Position numbers and translations under genes: made by a program
Shown: in pieces, positions 45,182-53,584 of the stretch
Layout of the letters: each line of letters starts with the position of its first letter
Numbering within the stretch: the stretch's first letter is position 1
DNA from: CAVVAL01 sp963742725
GTDB taxonomy: Bacteria > Actinomycetota > Actinomycetes > Mycobacteriales > Cryptosporangiaceae
Direction: 5' to 3'
Length of the DNA: 64,000 bases
Assembly: GCA_963742725.1 (NCBI GenBank)
Contig: CAVUMX010000004.1
Location: 930,001-994,000, forward strand
Notes under the pieces: model-generated
Database searches by the model: none
What the model saw: the letters and a program-made list of their open reading frames with translations, nothing else
What the model was told of the DNA's origin: nothing

Positions 45182-45271
45182 CACACGCTGGATCGGGGGC
45201 CCGTCGCTCGTCCGGCGGGCTAGGGTCGAGGCGGGAAGACACCACCCCCACCAGTCGAAGGCAGGCACGTC

Positions 45272-45901
45272 GTGACTCAGCTGCACACCCCGTCGATCGC
45301 TGTTCCTTCCGGGCGCGCGCCGGGCGGCGCCGGCATGAACTTCGACGACTCGGTCTTCAACCGGCTCCTCAAGGAGCGGATCATCTTCCTCGGCACGCAG
45401 TTCGAGGACTCGATGGCCAACACGATCTGCGCGCAGCTGCTCCTGCTCAACGCCGAGGACCCGACGCGCGACATCTTCCTCTACATCAACTCGCCGGGCG
45501 GCTCGGTCAGCTCGGGCATGGCGATCTACGACACCATGCAGTACATCACCAACGACGTCGCGACCCTGGGCCTCGGCCTGGCCGCCTCGATGGGGCAGTT
45601 CATCCTCTGCGCGGGCGCGCCGGGCAAGCGGTACGCGCTGCCCCACACGCGGATCATGATGCACCAGCCCTCCGGCGGCATCGGCGGCACCGCGAGCGAC
45701 ATCGCGATCCAGGCGGAGCAGATGCTCTACACCAAGCGGCTCATGCAGGAGCGCATCGCGTTCCACACCGGCCAGACCGTCGAGCAGATCGAGGCCGACT
45801 CCGACCGCGACCGCTGGTTCGCCGCCGAAGAGGCGCGCGAGTACGGCCTGATCGACGCGGTCCTGCCCAGCGCCGCCCAGCTCACGCAGAGCACCCACTG
45901 A
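45272..45901 (+). CDS. clpP1: ATP-dependent Clp protease proteolytic subunit 1
   Basis: This 209-residue serine protease subunit forms one heptameric ring of the ClpP1P2 tetradecamer. The catalytic triad is visible: Ser106 in GLAASMGQF, His131 in MMHQPSGG and Asp180 in SDRDRWFAAEEA. YINSPGGSVSSGMAIYDTMQYI is the conserved substrate groove. GTG 45272 follows GAAGGCA. A 49-bp spacer separates it from clpP2. Confidence 0.95.
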   Translation: MTQLHTPSIAVPSGRAPGGAGMNFDDSVFNRLLKERIIFLGTQFEDSMANTICAQLLLLNAEDPTRDIFLYINSPGGSVSSGMAIYDTMQYITNDVATLGLGLAASMGQFILCAGAPGKRYALPHTRIMMHQPSGGIGGTASDIAIQAEQMLYTKRLMQERIAFHTGQTVEQIEADSDRDRWFAAEEAREYGLIDAVLPSAAQLTQSTH

Positions 45902-45950
45902 CCTCCGGCTAGCGCGCCGGCTGACCCACCGCACTTCCGGAGGATCCACC

Positions 45951-46583
45951 ATGAGTGACCTGTACACCCCGCAGAGCCGCTACATTCTGCCGTCCTTCAT
46001 CGAGCGCACGTCGTACGGCGTCAAGGAGATGAACCCGTACAACAAGCTCTTCGAGGAGCGGATCATCTTCCTCGGCGTCCAGATCGACGACGCCAGCGCC
46101 AACGACGTCATGGCCCAGCTACTGTGCCTGGAGTCGATGGACCCGGATCGCGACATCCTGCTCTACATCAACTCGCCCGGCGGCTCGTTCACGGCGCTGA
46201 CGGCGATCTACGACACCATGCAGTACGTCCGTCCCGACATTCAGACGGTGTGCATGGGCCAGGCCGCTTCGGCCGCCGCGGTGCTGCTTGGAGCCGGTAC
46301 GCCCGGTAAGCGGCTCGCGCTCCCGAACGCCCGGATTCTGATCCACCAGCCGTACAGCGAGGGTGGTGGCCAGGGCTCCGACATCGAGATCCAGGCACGC
46401 GAGATCCTCCGGATGCGGACCCAGCTGGAGACCATGCTCGCGCGTCACTCGGGCAAGACTCCCGAGGCCATCCGTAAGGACATCGAGCGGGACAAGATCC
46501 TTACCGCGGAAGAGGCCAAGGAGTACGGCCTGATCGATCAGGTTCTTGACAGCCGCAAGAAGGTGCCGATCGCGGCGGGGTGA
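45951..46583 (+). CDS. clpP2: ATP-dependent Clp protease proteolytic subunit 2
   Basis: This 210-residue second ClpP subunit has the catalytic Ser107 in MGQAASAAAVLL, His in RILIHQPYSEGG and Asp in ERDKILTAEEAKEYGLID. LLYINSPGGSFTALTAIYDTMQYV is the groove. Its longer N-terminus (SDLYTPQSRYILPSFIERTS) is typical of ClpP2. ATG 45951 follows CGGAGGA. It is co-transcribed with clpP1 and clpX. Confidence 0.95.
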   Translation: MSDLYTPQSRYILPSFIERTSYGVKEMNPYNKLFEERIIFLGVQIDDASANDVMAQLLCLESMDPDRDILLYINSPGGSFTALTAIYDTMQYVRPDIQTVCMGQAASAAAVLLGAGTPGKRLALPNARILIHQPYSEGGGQGSDIEIQAREILRMRTQLETMLARHSGKTPEAIRKDIERDKILTAEEAKEYGLIDQVLDSRKKVPIAAG

Positions 46584-46690
46584 TTGCCGTGACGCGCGGG
46601 TCCAAGAGGGGTTCCGCTCGGCGGATCAGCATGTACCGTCGAGAAGATGAGCTGGCCACCCGGTCGGCACTGACAGGGAGTTGGTCGTAG

Positions 46691-47977
46691 GTGGCACGCA
46701 TCGGCGACGGCGGTGATCTGCTGAAGTGCTCCTTCTGCGGCAAGTCGCAGAAGCAGGTGAAGAAGCTCATTGCCGGTCCAGGTGTGTACATCTGTGATGA
46801 GTGCATCGACCTGTGCAACGAGATCATCGAGGAAGAGCTGTCGGAGTCCTCGGACCTCAAATGGGACGAGCTTCCCAAGCCGATCGAGATCTGTGAGTTC
46901 CTCGATCAGTACGTGGTCGGCCAGGAGATCGCGAAGAAGTCGCTCTCCGTCGCTGTCTACAACCACTACAAGCGCATCCAGGCCGAGTCCTCGGGGCATC
47001 GTGGTGGTACGTCCGAGCCGGTCGAGCTGGCCAAGTCGAACATCCTGCTGATCGGCCCTACGGGCTGCGGCAAGACGCACCTGGCCCAGACGCTCGCCAA
47101 GATGCTCAACGTGCCGTTCGCGATCGCGGACGCCACGGCGCTCACCGAGGCCGGGTATGTCGGCGAGGACGTCGAGAACATCCTGCTGAAGCTGATCCAG
47201 GCCGCGGACTACGACGTCAAGCGGGCCGAGACCGGCATCATCTACATCGACGAGGTCGACAAGATCGCCCGCAAGAGCGAGAACCCGTCGATCACCCGCG
47301 ATGTGTCCGGCGAGGGTGTGCAGCAGGCGCTGCTGAAGATCCTGGAGGGCACCACCGCGAGCGTGCCGCCGCAGGGCGGTCGTAAGCACCCGCACCAGGA
47401 GTTCATCCAGATCGACACCACCAACGTGCTGTTCATCGTCGGTGGGGCGTTCGCGGGGCTGGACAAGATCGTCGAGGGCCGGGTCGGCAAGAAGGGCATC
47501 GGCTTCACGGCCGAGATCCGGTCCAAGGCCGAGCGCAGCGCCGACGACGTGTTCAAGGACGTCATGCCGGAGGACCTCCTCAAGTTCGGCATGATCCCCG
47601 AGTTCATCGGCCGTCTCCCGGTCATCACCAGCGTGCGCAACCTCGACCGGGACGCGCTGATCCAGATCCTCACCGAGCCGCGCAACGCGCTGGTACGCCA
47701 GTACCGGCGGCTGTTCGAGCTGGACGGCGTGGAGCTGGAGTTCAGCGAGGACGCGCTCGAGGCCATCGCCGACCAGGCGATCCTCCGTGGCACCGGCGCC
47801 CGCGGGCTCCGGGCGATCATGGAGGAGGTGCTGATGTCGGTGATGTACGAGATCCCCAGCCGCTCGGATGTCGCCCGCGTCGTCATCACCCGCGAGGTCG
47901 TGCTGGAGCACGTCAACCCGACGATCGTGCCCCGGGACAACGCCCCCAAGCGCGAGCGCCGCGACAAGAGCGCCTGA
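46691..47977 (+). CDS. clpX: ATP-dependent Clp protease ATP-binding subunit ClpX
   Basis: This 428-residue AAA+ unfoldase has an N-terminal zinc-binding domain (CSFCGKSQ and CDECIDLC), Walker A GPTGCGKTHL, Walker B GIIYIDEVDKI, the pore loop GYVGEDVE, sensor and arginine-finger region FIGRLPVI, and the ClpP-contacting RKHPHQ/loop region. It feeds substrates to ClpP1P2. GTG 46691 follows GGGAGTTGG. It is preceded by 107 bp of spacer. Confidence 0.96.
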   Translation: MARIGDGGDLLKCSFCGKSQKQVKKLIAGPGVYICDECIDLCNEIIEEELSESSDLKWDELPKPIEICEFLDQYVVGQEIAKKSLSVAVYNHYKRIQAESSGHRGGTSEPVELAKSNILLIGPTGCGKTHLAQTLAKMLNVPFAIADATALTEAGYVGEDVENILLKLIQAADYDVKRAETGIIYIDEVDKIARKSENPSITRDVSGEGVQQALLKILEGTTASVPPQGGRKHPHQEFIQIDTTNVLFIVGGAFAGLDKIVEGRVGKKGIGFTAEIRSKAERSADDVFKDVMPEDLLKFGMIPEFIGRLPVITSVRNLDRDALIQILTEPRNALVRQYRRLFELDGVELEFSEDALEAIADQAILRGTGARGLRAIMEEVLMSVMYEIPSRSDVARVVITREVVLEHVNPTIVPRDNAPKRERRDKSA

Positions 47978-47988
47978 GTCAGCACCGC

Positions 47989-48021
47989 CCGACGGCCGTC
48001 CGCTCACGCGGGCGGCCGTCG
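47989..48021 (+). terminator. clpX terminator hairpin
   Basis: CGACGGCCGTCCGC pairs with GCGGGCGGCCGTCG (one G-T wobble) across a 4-nt TCAC loop, starting about 12 bp after the clpX stop. GC-rich stem; little T-tract. Confidence 0.7.
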
Positions 48022-48041
48022 GCGTGTCCAGCCGCTGTGTG

Positions 48042-48089
48042 AAGTGTGTGGGATTTCGCGACGTATAGCTCGCGAAATCCCACACACTT
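48042..48089. repeat. 20-bp perfect inverted repeat after clpX
   Basis: AAGTGTGTGGGATTTCGCGA (48042-48061) is exactly inverted at 48070-48089, leaving an 8-nt loop CGTATAGC. It is AT-richer than its surroundings and follows the clpX terminator. No second copy was seen in the window. Confidence 0.95.
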
Positions 48090-48098
48090 GGGCACCCT

Positions 48099-48170
48099 CC
48101 ACCCGGCCACCCGGCCACCCGGCCACCCGGCCACCCGGCCACCCGGCCACCCGGCCACCCGGCCACCCGG
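48099..48170. repeat. Octamer tandem repeat (nine units)
   Basis: CCACCCGG is repeated nine times without error (72 bp), then a partial unit (CCACCAGG) follows. It ends 32 bp before the nitrilase -10. The unit length is not a multiple of 3, and slippage could change spacing. Confidence 0.95.
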
Positions 48171-48201
48171 CCACCAGGGCGGCGGCGGCTCGGTCCCGGG
48201 T

Positions 48202-48207
48202 TAGGCT
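48202..48207 (+). promoter_or_regulatory. -10 hexamer of nitrilase gene (leaderless)
   Basis: TAGGCT is followed by 6 nt and the ATG start at 48214, so the transcript probably begins at the start codon. Confidence 0.45.
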
Positions 48208-48213
48208 CGATCC

Positions 48214-49008
48214 ATGCGTATCGCGGCATGCCAGCTGAACTCCCGGGACGACCGGACGGCCAACCTCAAGACCGCCCGGGCCCTCCTGGAGCAGGCGGCG
48301 GCGCAGGGCGCCGACCTGGCCGTGCTCCCCGAGTACGTGGACTACCTGGGCCCCGGGCGGGGGATGCCGACCCCGGAGCCGCCGGACGGCGAGTTCGGCC
48401 GGTTCTTCGCCGACACGGCCCGCGAGCTGGGCATGTGGGTGCTGGCCGGGTCGTACCACGAGACGGGCCCGGGCGACGGCCGTACGTTCAACACGTCTTT
48501 GCTCTTCGACCGGGAAGGGCGGCTCGTCGCCGAGTACCGCAAGATCCACCTCTACGACGTGGAGATCCCGGGTCGCGTCTCTTACCACGAGTCGGCGCAC
48601 GTCGCCGCTGGTGACAAATCGGTCCTTGTGGACATCGAAGGCGTCGGGGTCGGCCTGAGCATCTGCTATGACCTGCGCTTCCCCGAGCTGTACCGGGCGC
48701 TGGCGATCGGCGGCGCGAAGGTGCTGATCGTGCCGGCCGCGTTCATGGCGCACACGGGCCGCGACCACTGGGAGGTGCTGCTGCGGGCGCGGGCGATCGA
48801 GGACCAGTGCTACGTGGTCGCCGCCGCCCAGATCGGCGACCACGAGCCGAACCGGACGTGCTACGGCCGAAGCATGATCATCGACCCGTGGGGCACCGTG
48901 ATCGCGCAGGCCCCGGACATCACGTGCGTGGTCGCCGCCGAACTCGACCTGGCGCGGCTGGAGACGATCCGGGCCGAGGTCCCGAGCCTGCGGAACCGCC
49001 GTCTTTAG
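48214..49008 (+). CDS. Carbon-nitrogen hydrolase (Nit/deaminated-glutathione amidase type)
   Basis: This 264-residue nitrilase-superfamily amidase has the Glu-Lys-Cys triad: Glu40 in LAVLPEYVDY, Lys in EYRKIHLYDVEIP and Cys in LSICYDLRFPELYRAL. Its length and the DLRFPELYR motif fit Nit1/NIT2-like amidases of metabolite repair. ATG 48214 has no Shine-Dalgarno but a -10 6 nt upstream. The stop overlaps the convergent small gene by TTAG. Confidence 0.88.
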   Translation: MRIAACQLNSRDDRTANLKTARALLEQAAAQGADLAVLPEYVDYLGPGRGMPTPEPPDGEFGRFFADTARELGMWVLAGSYHETGPGDGRTFNTSLLFDREGRLVAEYRKIHLYDVEIPGRVSYHESAHVAAGDKSVLVDIEGVGVGLSICYDLRFPELYRALAIGGAKVLIVPAAFMAHTGRDHWEVLLRARAIEDQCYVVAAAQIGDHEPNRTCYGRSMIIDPWGTVIAQAPDITCVVAAELDLARLETIRAEVPSLRNRRL

Positions 49009-49184
49009 GTAGGGACGGGGCCGGTAAGCATGTTGACGACAATCGCGATAAGCCAGAGCGCGAGGATGAACGCGCCGATCGTGTAGAGGGCGTTCCGCAT
49101 CCGGGAGGGACCTCGCAGGGACAGTCGCCAGAACAGCACGCCCATCGCCACGACGAGCAGCAGTGCAATCGCGCCGTTCTCCAT
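49005..49184 (-). CDS. Small two-helix membrane protein
   Basis: This predicted 59-residue protein has two hydrophobic segments (AIALLLVVAMGVLFWRL and YTIGAFILALWLIAIVVNML) joined by LRGPSRMRNAL. ATG 49184 is chosen; GTG 49193 is possible. Its TAA overlaps the nitrilase TAG. Function unknown; it could be an uncharacterised small membrane protein. Confidence 0.55.
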   Translation of the reverse strand: MENGAIALLLVVAMGVLFWRLSLRGPSRMRNALYTIGAFILALWLIAIVVNMLTGPVPT

Positions 49185-49272
49185 CGGGTACACGCGGCCA
49201 GTCTCACAGGCCCCACCCGGCACCGCGCGAAGGCACCCCGGTGGGCGGTCAACATCGCGGCGGACGACTCAC

Positions 49273-49278
49273 TACGAT
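49273..49278 (+). promoter_or_regulatory. -10 hexamer of valS (leaderless)
   Basis: TACGAT precedes the GTG start by 6 nt and there is no Shine-Dalgarno, so the mRNA likely starts at or near the start codon. Confidence 0.45.
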
Positions 49279-49284
49279 CGGTGC

Positions 49285-51918
49285 GTGACGATCGAGCCTG
49301 ACACCCACGCCCGCACCGACCTCCCGACCCAGTACGCCCCGGCGGAGGTAGAAGGTCCGCTGTACGAGCGGTGGGTCAAGGCCGGCTATTTCGAGGCGGA
49401 CGCCGAGAGCGAGAAGCCGCCGTTCTGCATCGTGATCCCGCCGCCGAACGTGACGGGCTCGCTGCACCTCGGCCACGCGCTGGACCACACGATCATCGAC
49501 GCCGCCACCCGCCGCCGCCGGATGCAGGGGCACGAGGCGCTGTGGCTGCCCGGCATGGACCACGCCGGCATCGCCACCCAGAACGTCGTCGAACGCGAGC
49601 TGGCGAAGGAAGGCCTGAGCCGGCACGACCTCGGTCGCGAGGCGTTCGTCGAGCGGGTCTGGCAGTGGAAGGCCGAGTCCGGCGGGCGAATCCTCAACCA
49701 GATGCGCCGCCTCGGCGACGGCGTCGACTGGTCGCGCGAGCGGTTCACGATGGACGAGGGCCTGTCCCGTGCCGTGCTCACGATCTTCAAGCGGCTGTTC
49801 GACGACGGCCTGATCTACCGGGCCGAGCGGATCATCAACTGGTGCCCGCGCTGCCTCACCGCGCTGTCCGACATCGAGGTCGAGCACTCCGACGACGACG
49901 GCGAGCTGGTGTCGATCCGCTACGGGTCCGGCGACAACGCGATCGTGGTGGCCACCACCCGCGCGGAGACGATGCTCGGCGACACGGCCGTGGCCGTCCA
50001 CCCGGACGACCCGCGCTACGCCCACCTGATCGGCACCGAGGTCGAGCTGCCGCTCACCGGCCGCCGCATCCCGATCGTCGCCGATTCCCACGTCGACCCC
50101 GAGTTCGGTACGGGCGCGGTGAAGGTGACGCCGGCGCACGACCCCAACGACTTCGAGATCGGGCAGCGCCACAACCTGCCGTCGCTGACCGTCATGGACG
50201 AGCGCGGCGTCGTCACCGCCCACGGCCCTTTCCAGGGCCTGGACCGGTTCGAGGCCCGTCCGGCCGTGGTCGCCGCGCTGCGCGCCGACGGGCGGATCGT
50301 CGCCGAGAAGCGCCCGTACGTCCACGCCGTCGGCCACTGCCAGCGCTGCGACACGGTCGTCGAGCCGCGCCTGTCGTTGCAGTGGTTCGTCAAGGTCGAG
50401 ACCCTCGCGAAAGCGGCCGGCGACGCGGTCCGGGACGGCCGCACCCGCATCCACCCGCCGGAGCTGGCCAACCGCTACTTCGACTGGGTCGACAACCTGC
50501 ACGACTGGTGCATCAGCCGGCAGCTGTGGTGGGGCCACCGCATCCCGGTCTGGTACGGCCCCGACGGCGAGGTCCGCTGCGTCGGGCCCGACGAGGAGCC
50601 GCCCGGCGAGGGCTGGACGCAGGACAGCGACGTGCTCGACACCTGGTTCTCCTCCGGGCTGTGGCCGTTCTCCACGCTCGGCTGGCCGGACGACACCCCG
50701 TCGCTGCGCAAGTTCTATCCGACGAGCGTCCTGGTCACGGGCTACGACATCCTGTTCTTCTGGGTCGCCCGCATGATGCTGTTCGGCCTGTACGCCATGA
50801 AGGACAGCGGACCTTCGGCAGTGCCTTTCCAGACTGTCGCGCTGCACGGTCTCGTCCGCGACAAGTTCGGCAAGAAGATGTCGAAGTCGCGCGGCAACAC
50901 CGTCGACCCGATCGAGTGGATGGACGCCTACGGCTCCGACGCGCTGCGCTTCATGCTCGCCCGGGGCGCCAACCCGGGCGCCGACCAGGCCAGCAGCGAG
51001 GAGTGGGTGGCAGGCGCCCGCAACTTCTGCAACAAGCTGTGGAACGCGACCCGGTTCGCGCTGCTCAACGGCGCCACGGCCGCCGCCGAGGTCCCGCCGT
51101 CGAGCGAACTGTCCACGGTGGACCGCTGGATCCTGTCCCGGCTGCACCACACGATCGCCGAGGTCGACGCCCTCTACGAGGACTTCCAGTTCGCGAAGGC
51201 CTCCGAGAAGCTGTACCACTTCGCGTGGGACGAGGTCTGCGACTGGTACCTGGAGCTGAGCAAGCCGGTGCTGATGGCCGGCGGCCCCGAGGCGGCGGCG
51301 ACGCAGGCCGTGCTCGGCCACGTCCTCGACAACGTGCTGAAGCTGCTCCACCCGATCACCCCGTTCGTCACCGAGGAGCTGTGGACGGCGCTCACCGGCG
51401 AGGAGTCGGTGGTCGTCGCGTCGTGGCCTGTCGCCGACGCCCGCCGCAGGGACACCGCCGCCGAGGCCGAGATCGCGGCGCTGCAGTCCGTCGTGACCGA
51501 GGTGCGGCGGTTCCGGTCCGACCAGGGGCTCAAGCCGTCGCAGCGGGTGCCCGCGCGGCTCACCGGGCTCGACGCCGCCGGCCTCACCGCCCAGGAGGAC
51601 CGCATCCGGGCCATGACCAGGCTCGACGCGCCGGCCGAGGGCTTCGCGGCGACGGCCTCGATCGCCGTGGTCGGCGTCGGCGCCGAGCTGGACCTGTCCG
51701 GCGCCATCGACGTCGAGGCCGAGCGCAAGCGCCTGGAGAAGGACCTCGCCGGCGCGGAGAAGGAGCGCGCGCAGGTGAGCGCCAAGCTCGGCAACGAGGC
51801 GTTCCTGGCCAAGGCGCCCGACGCCGTCGTGGGCAAGATCCGCGACCGGCTCGCCGCCGCCGAGGCGGACATCGGCCGCATCACCGCCCAGATCGCAGCC
51901 CTCCCGGCTCCCCGATGA
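49285..51918 (+). CDS. valS: Valyl-tRNA synthetase
   Basis: This 877-residue class Ia synthetase charges tRNA-Val. HIGH is PNVTGSLHLGHAL, KMSKS is GKKMSKSRGNTVDP, the CP1 editing domain is between them (TTRAETMLGDTAVAVHPDD) and a C-terminal coiled coil (ERKRLEKDLAGAEKERAQVSAKL) ends the protein. GTG 49285 lies 6 nt after TACGAT (49273-49278), implying a leaderless transcript; no T-box is present. Its TGA overlaps the folC ATG. Confidence 0.96.
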   Translation: MTIEPDTHARTDLPTQYAPAEVEGPLYERWVKAGYFEADAESEKPPFCIVIPPPNVTGSLHLGHALDHTIIDAATRRRRMQGHEALWLPGMDHAGIATQNVVERELAKEGLSRHDLGREAFVERVWQWKAESGGRILNQMRRLGDGVDWSRERFTMDEGLSRAVLTIFKRLFDDGLIYRAERIINWCPRCLTALSDIEVEHSDDDGELVSIRYGSGDNAIVVATTRAETMLGDTAVAVHPDDPRYAHLIGTEVELPLTGRRIPIVADSHVDPEFGTGAVKVTPAHDPNDFEIGQRHNLPSLTVMDERGVVTAHGPFQGLDRFEARPAVVAALRADGRIVAEKRPYVHAVGHCQRCDTVVEPRLSLQWFVKVETLAKAAGDAVRDGRTRIHPPELANRYFDWVDNLHDWCISRQLWWGHRIPVWYGPDGEVRCVGPDEEPPGEGWTQDSDVLDTWFSSGLWPFSTLGWPDDTPSLRKFYPTSVLVTGYDILFFWVARMMLFGLYAMKDSGPSAVPFQTVALHGLVRDKFGKKMSKSRGNTVDPIEWMDAYGSDALRFMLARGANPGADQASSEEWVAGARNFCNKLWNATRFALLNGATAAAEVPPSSELSTVDRWILSRLHHTIAEVDALYEDFQFAKASEKLYHFAWDEVCDWYLELSKPVLMAGGPEAAATQAVLGHVLDNVLKLLHPITPFVTEELWTALTGEESVVVASWPVADARRRDTAAEAEIAALQSVVTEVRRFRSDQGLKPSQRVPARLTGLDAAGLTAQEDRIRAMTRLDAPAEGFAATASIAVVGVGAELDLSGAIDVEAERKRLEKDLAGAEKERAQVSAKLGNEAFLAKAPDAVVGKIRDRLAAAEADIGRITAQIAALPAPR

Positions 51919-53249
51919 AGGGTGGCGAGGAGCTGGCGCGCGTCGAGGCGGCGCTGGACCAGCGCGGTCCCGGCCGGATGGTCCCGAACAAGGACCGCAT
52001 CGAGGCGCTGCTCGACCTGCTCGGCAACCCGCAGCGCGCGTACCCCGCGATCCACCTGACCGGGACGAACGGCAAGACGTCGACGGCGCGGATGGTCGAC
52101 TCGCTGCTGCGCGCGTTCGGCCTGCGCGTCGGCCGGTACACGAGCCCCCACCTGGACAGCGTGACCGAGCGGATCAGCGTCGACGGCGTCCCGATCAGCG
52201 CGACGAAGTTCGCCGAGGCCTACGACGACGTGGCGCCCTTCGCCGAGCTGCTGGACGCGAAGAACGACGACCGGGTCACGTACTTCGAGTTGACGACCGC
52301 GATGGCGTTCGCCGCGTTCGCGGACATGCCGGTCGACATCGCCGTGATCGAGGTGGGGCTGGGCGGCGAGTGGGACGCGACGAACGTCATCGAGGCGGGC
52401 GTCGCGATCGTCACGCCGATCGGGATGGACCACGCCGAGTTGCTCGGCCCGACGCTGACCGACATCGCCACGGAGAAGTCCGGGATCATCCATGACGGCG
52501 CGACCGTGATCACGGCGATCCAGCCGGCGGAGGCGGCCGAGCCGCTGCTGCGGCGCGCGGTCGAGAAGGGCGCCACCGTCGCCCGGGAGGGCATGGAGTT
52601 CGGCGTCGTGGCCAGGCAGCAGGCCGTCGGCGGCCAGATGCTGACGCTCCAGGGCCTCGGCGGCATCTACGACGAGGTGTTCATCCCGCTGCACGGCGCC
52701 TACCAGGCGCAGAACGCCGTCGTGGCGCTCGCGGCCGTCGAGGCGTTCCTGGGCGCGGGCAGCGACCGCCAGCTCGCGATCGACGCGGTCCGGGACGGGT
52801 TCGCGGAGGCCAGCGCGCCGGCCAGGCTGGAGCGGGTCCGGACGTCGCCGACCGTGCTGGTCGACGCGTCCCACAACCCGGCCGGCATGGTCGCGACCGT
52901 GGAAGCGCTGGGGGAGGCGTTCGCGTTCAGCCGGCTCGTCGCGGTGGTCGCCGTCCTCGACGACAAGGATGCCCGGGGCATCCTCGACCTGCTCGAACCG
53001 GTCGCCGACGCGGTGGTCGTCTCGCAGAACTCGTCCCCGCGCGCGATGCCGGCCGACGACCTGGCCGCGCTCGCCGTCGAGGTGTTCGGCCCGGACCGGG
53101 TCGACGTGGCGCCGCGCCTGGACGACGCGATCGAGTCGGCGGTGACGATCGCCGAAGAGGGCGGCGCCGAGCTGATCAGCGCGGTCGGCGTGCTCGTCAC
53201 CGGGTCGGTCGTGACGGCCGCCGACGCGCGAAGGCTGCTGAAGAAGTGA
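51915..53249 (+). CDS. folC: Folylpolyglutamate synthase / dihydrofolate synthase
   Basis: This 444-residue Mur-ligase-family enzyme adds glutamates to folates. The ATP loop is HLTGTNGKTSTARMVDSLL. YTSPHLDSVTERISVDG, EVGLGGEWDATNVI, ATEKSGII and VLVDASHNPAGMVATVEAL are diagnostic. ATG 51915 overlaps the valS stop (ATGA). It is followed by a GTGA-coupled DUF4233 gene, as in other actinobacteria. Confidence 0.95.
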   Translation: MKGGEELARVEAALDQRGPGRMVPNKDRIEALLDLLGNPQRAYPAIHLTGTNGKTSTARMVDSLLRAFGLRVGRYTSPHLDSVTERISVDGVPISATKFAEAYDDVAPFAELLDAKNDDRVTYFELTTAMAFAAFADMPVDIAVIEVGLGGEWDATNVIEAGVAIVTPIGMDHAELLGPTLTDIATEKSGIIHDGATVITAIQPAEAAEPLLRRAVEKGATVAREGMEFGVVARQQAVGGQMLTLQGLGGIYDEVFIPLHGAYQAQNAVVALAAVEAFLGAGSDRQLAIDAVRDGFAEASAPARLERVRTSPTVLVDASHNPAGMVATVEALGEAFAFSRLVAVVAVLDDKDARGILDLLEPVADAVVVSQNSSPRAMPADDLAALAVEVFGPDRVDVAPRLDDAIESAVTIAEEGGAELISAVGVLVTGSVVTAADARRLLKK

Positions 53250-53584
53250 ACTCAGGGCTGAAGAACCCGGTGGCGGCCGCACGGGGCGTGGGCGCGGCGA
53301 CGCTGGTCCTGGAGGCCATCGCGCTGCTGCTCGCGATCCAGCCGATCCGGATCATGGCGCCGGACACTCCCGGCTGGGGGCTCGGCGTCATCGCGCTGCT
53401 GGCTGTCGGGTGCGCCGTCACGGTGGGGCTGTTGAAACGGTCGTGGGCCTGGCACGTCGGCACGGCCCTCCAGCTCGCGGTGATCGCCACGGGGTTCTTC
53501 CAGTACGCCATGTTCATCCTCGGCGTGGTGTTCCTGGCGATCTGGTTGTACGTGCTGAAGGTCCGCGCCGACGTCACGCGCTAG
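53246..53584 (+). CDS. DUF4233 membrane protein
   Basis: This 112-residue protein has about four hydrophobic helices (ATLVLEAIALLLAIQPI; LGVIALLAVGCAVTVGLL; LQLAVIATGFF; MFILGVVFLAIWLYVL). GTG 53246 overlaps folC (GTGA). The folC-DUF4233 pair is conserved in actinobacteria. Its TAG overlaps the convergent ABC permease stop as CTAG. Function unknown. Confidence 0.8.
   Translation: MNSGLKNPVAAARGVGAATLVLEAIALLLAIQPIRIMAPDTPGWGLGVIALLAVGCAVTVGLLKRSWAWHVGTALQLAVIATGFFQYAMFILGVVFLAIWLYVLKVRADVTR

Larger units (their letters stand above)
47978..48213. other. Gap after clpX with hairpins and tandem repeats
   Basis: This interval contains the clpX terminator hairpin, a 20-bp perfect inverted repeat and the octamer array, described separately. 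TAGGCT at 48202-48207 is the nitrilase -10. No gene is present. Confidence 0.8.

Noticed and set aside
45138..45271. ClgR-type operator in front of clpP1
   Set aside because: TTCGCT and AGCGAA half-sites occur but only as the ends of a 35-nt terminator-like hairpin with the wrong spacing for the known consensus.
48099..48170. CRISPR array
   Set aside because: The units are contiguous octamers with no spacers and no cas genes nearby.
49371..51914. Long upstream extension of the folC frame inside valS
   Set aside because: valS is read in another frame here; folC starts at ATG 51915, which overlaps the valS stop as ATGA.
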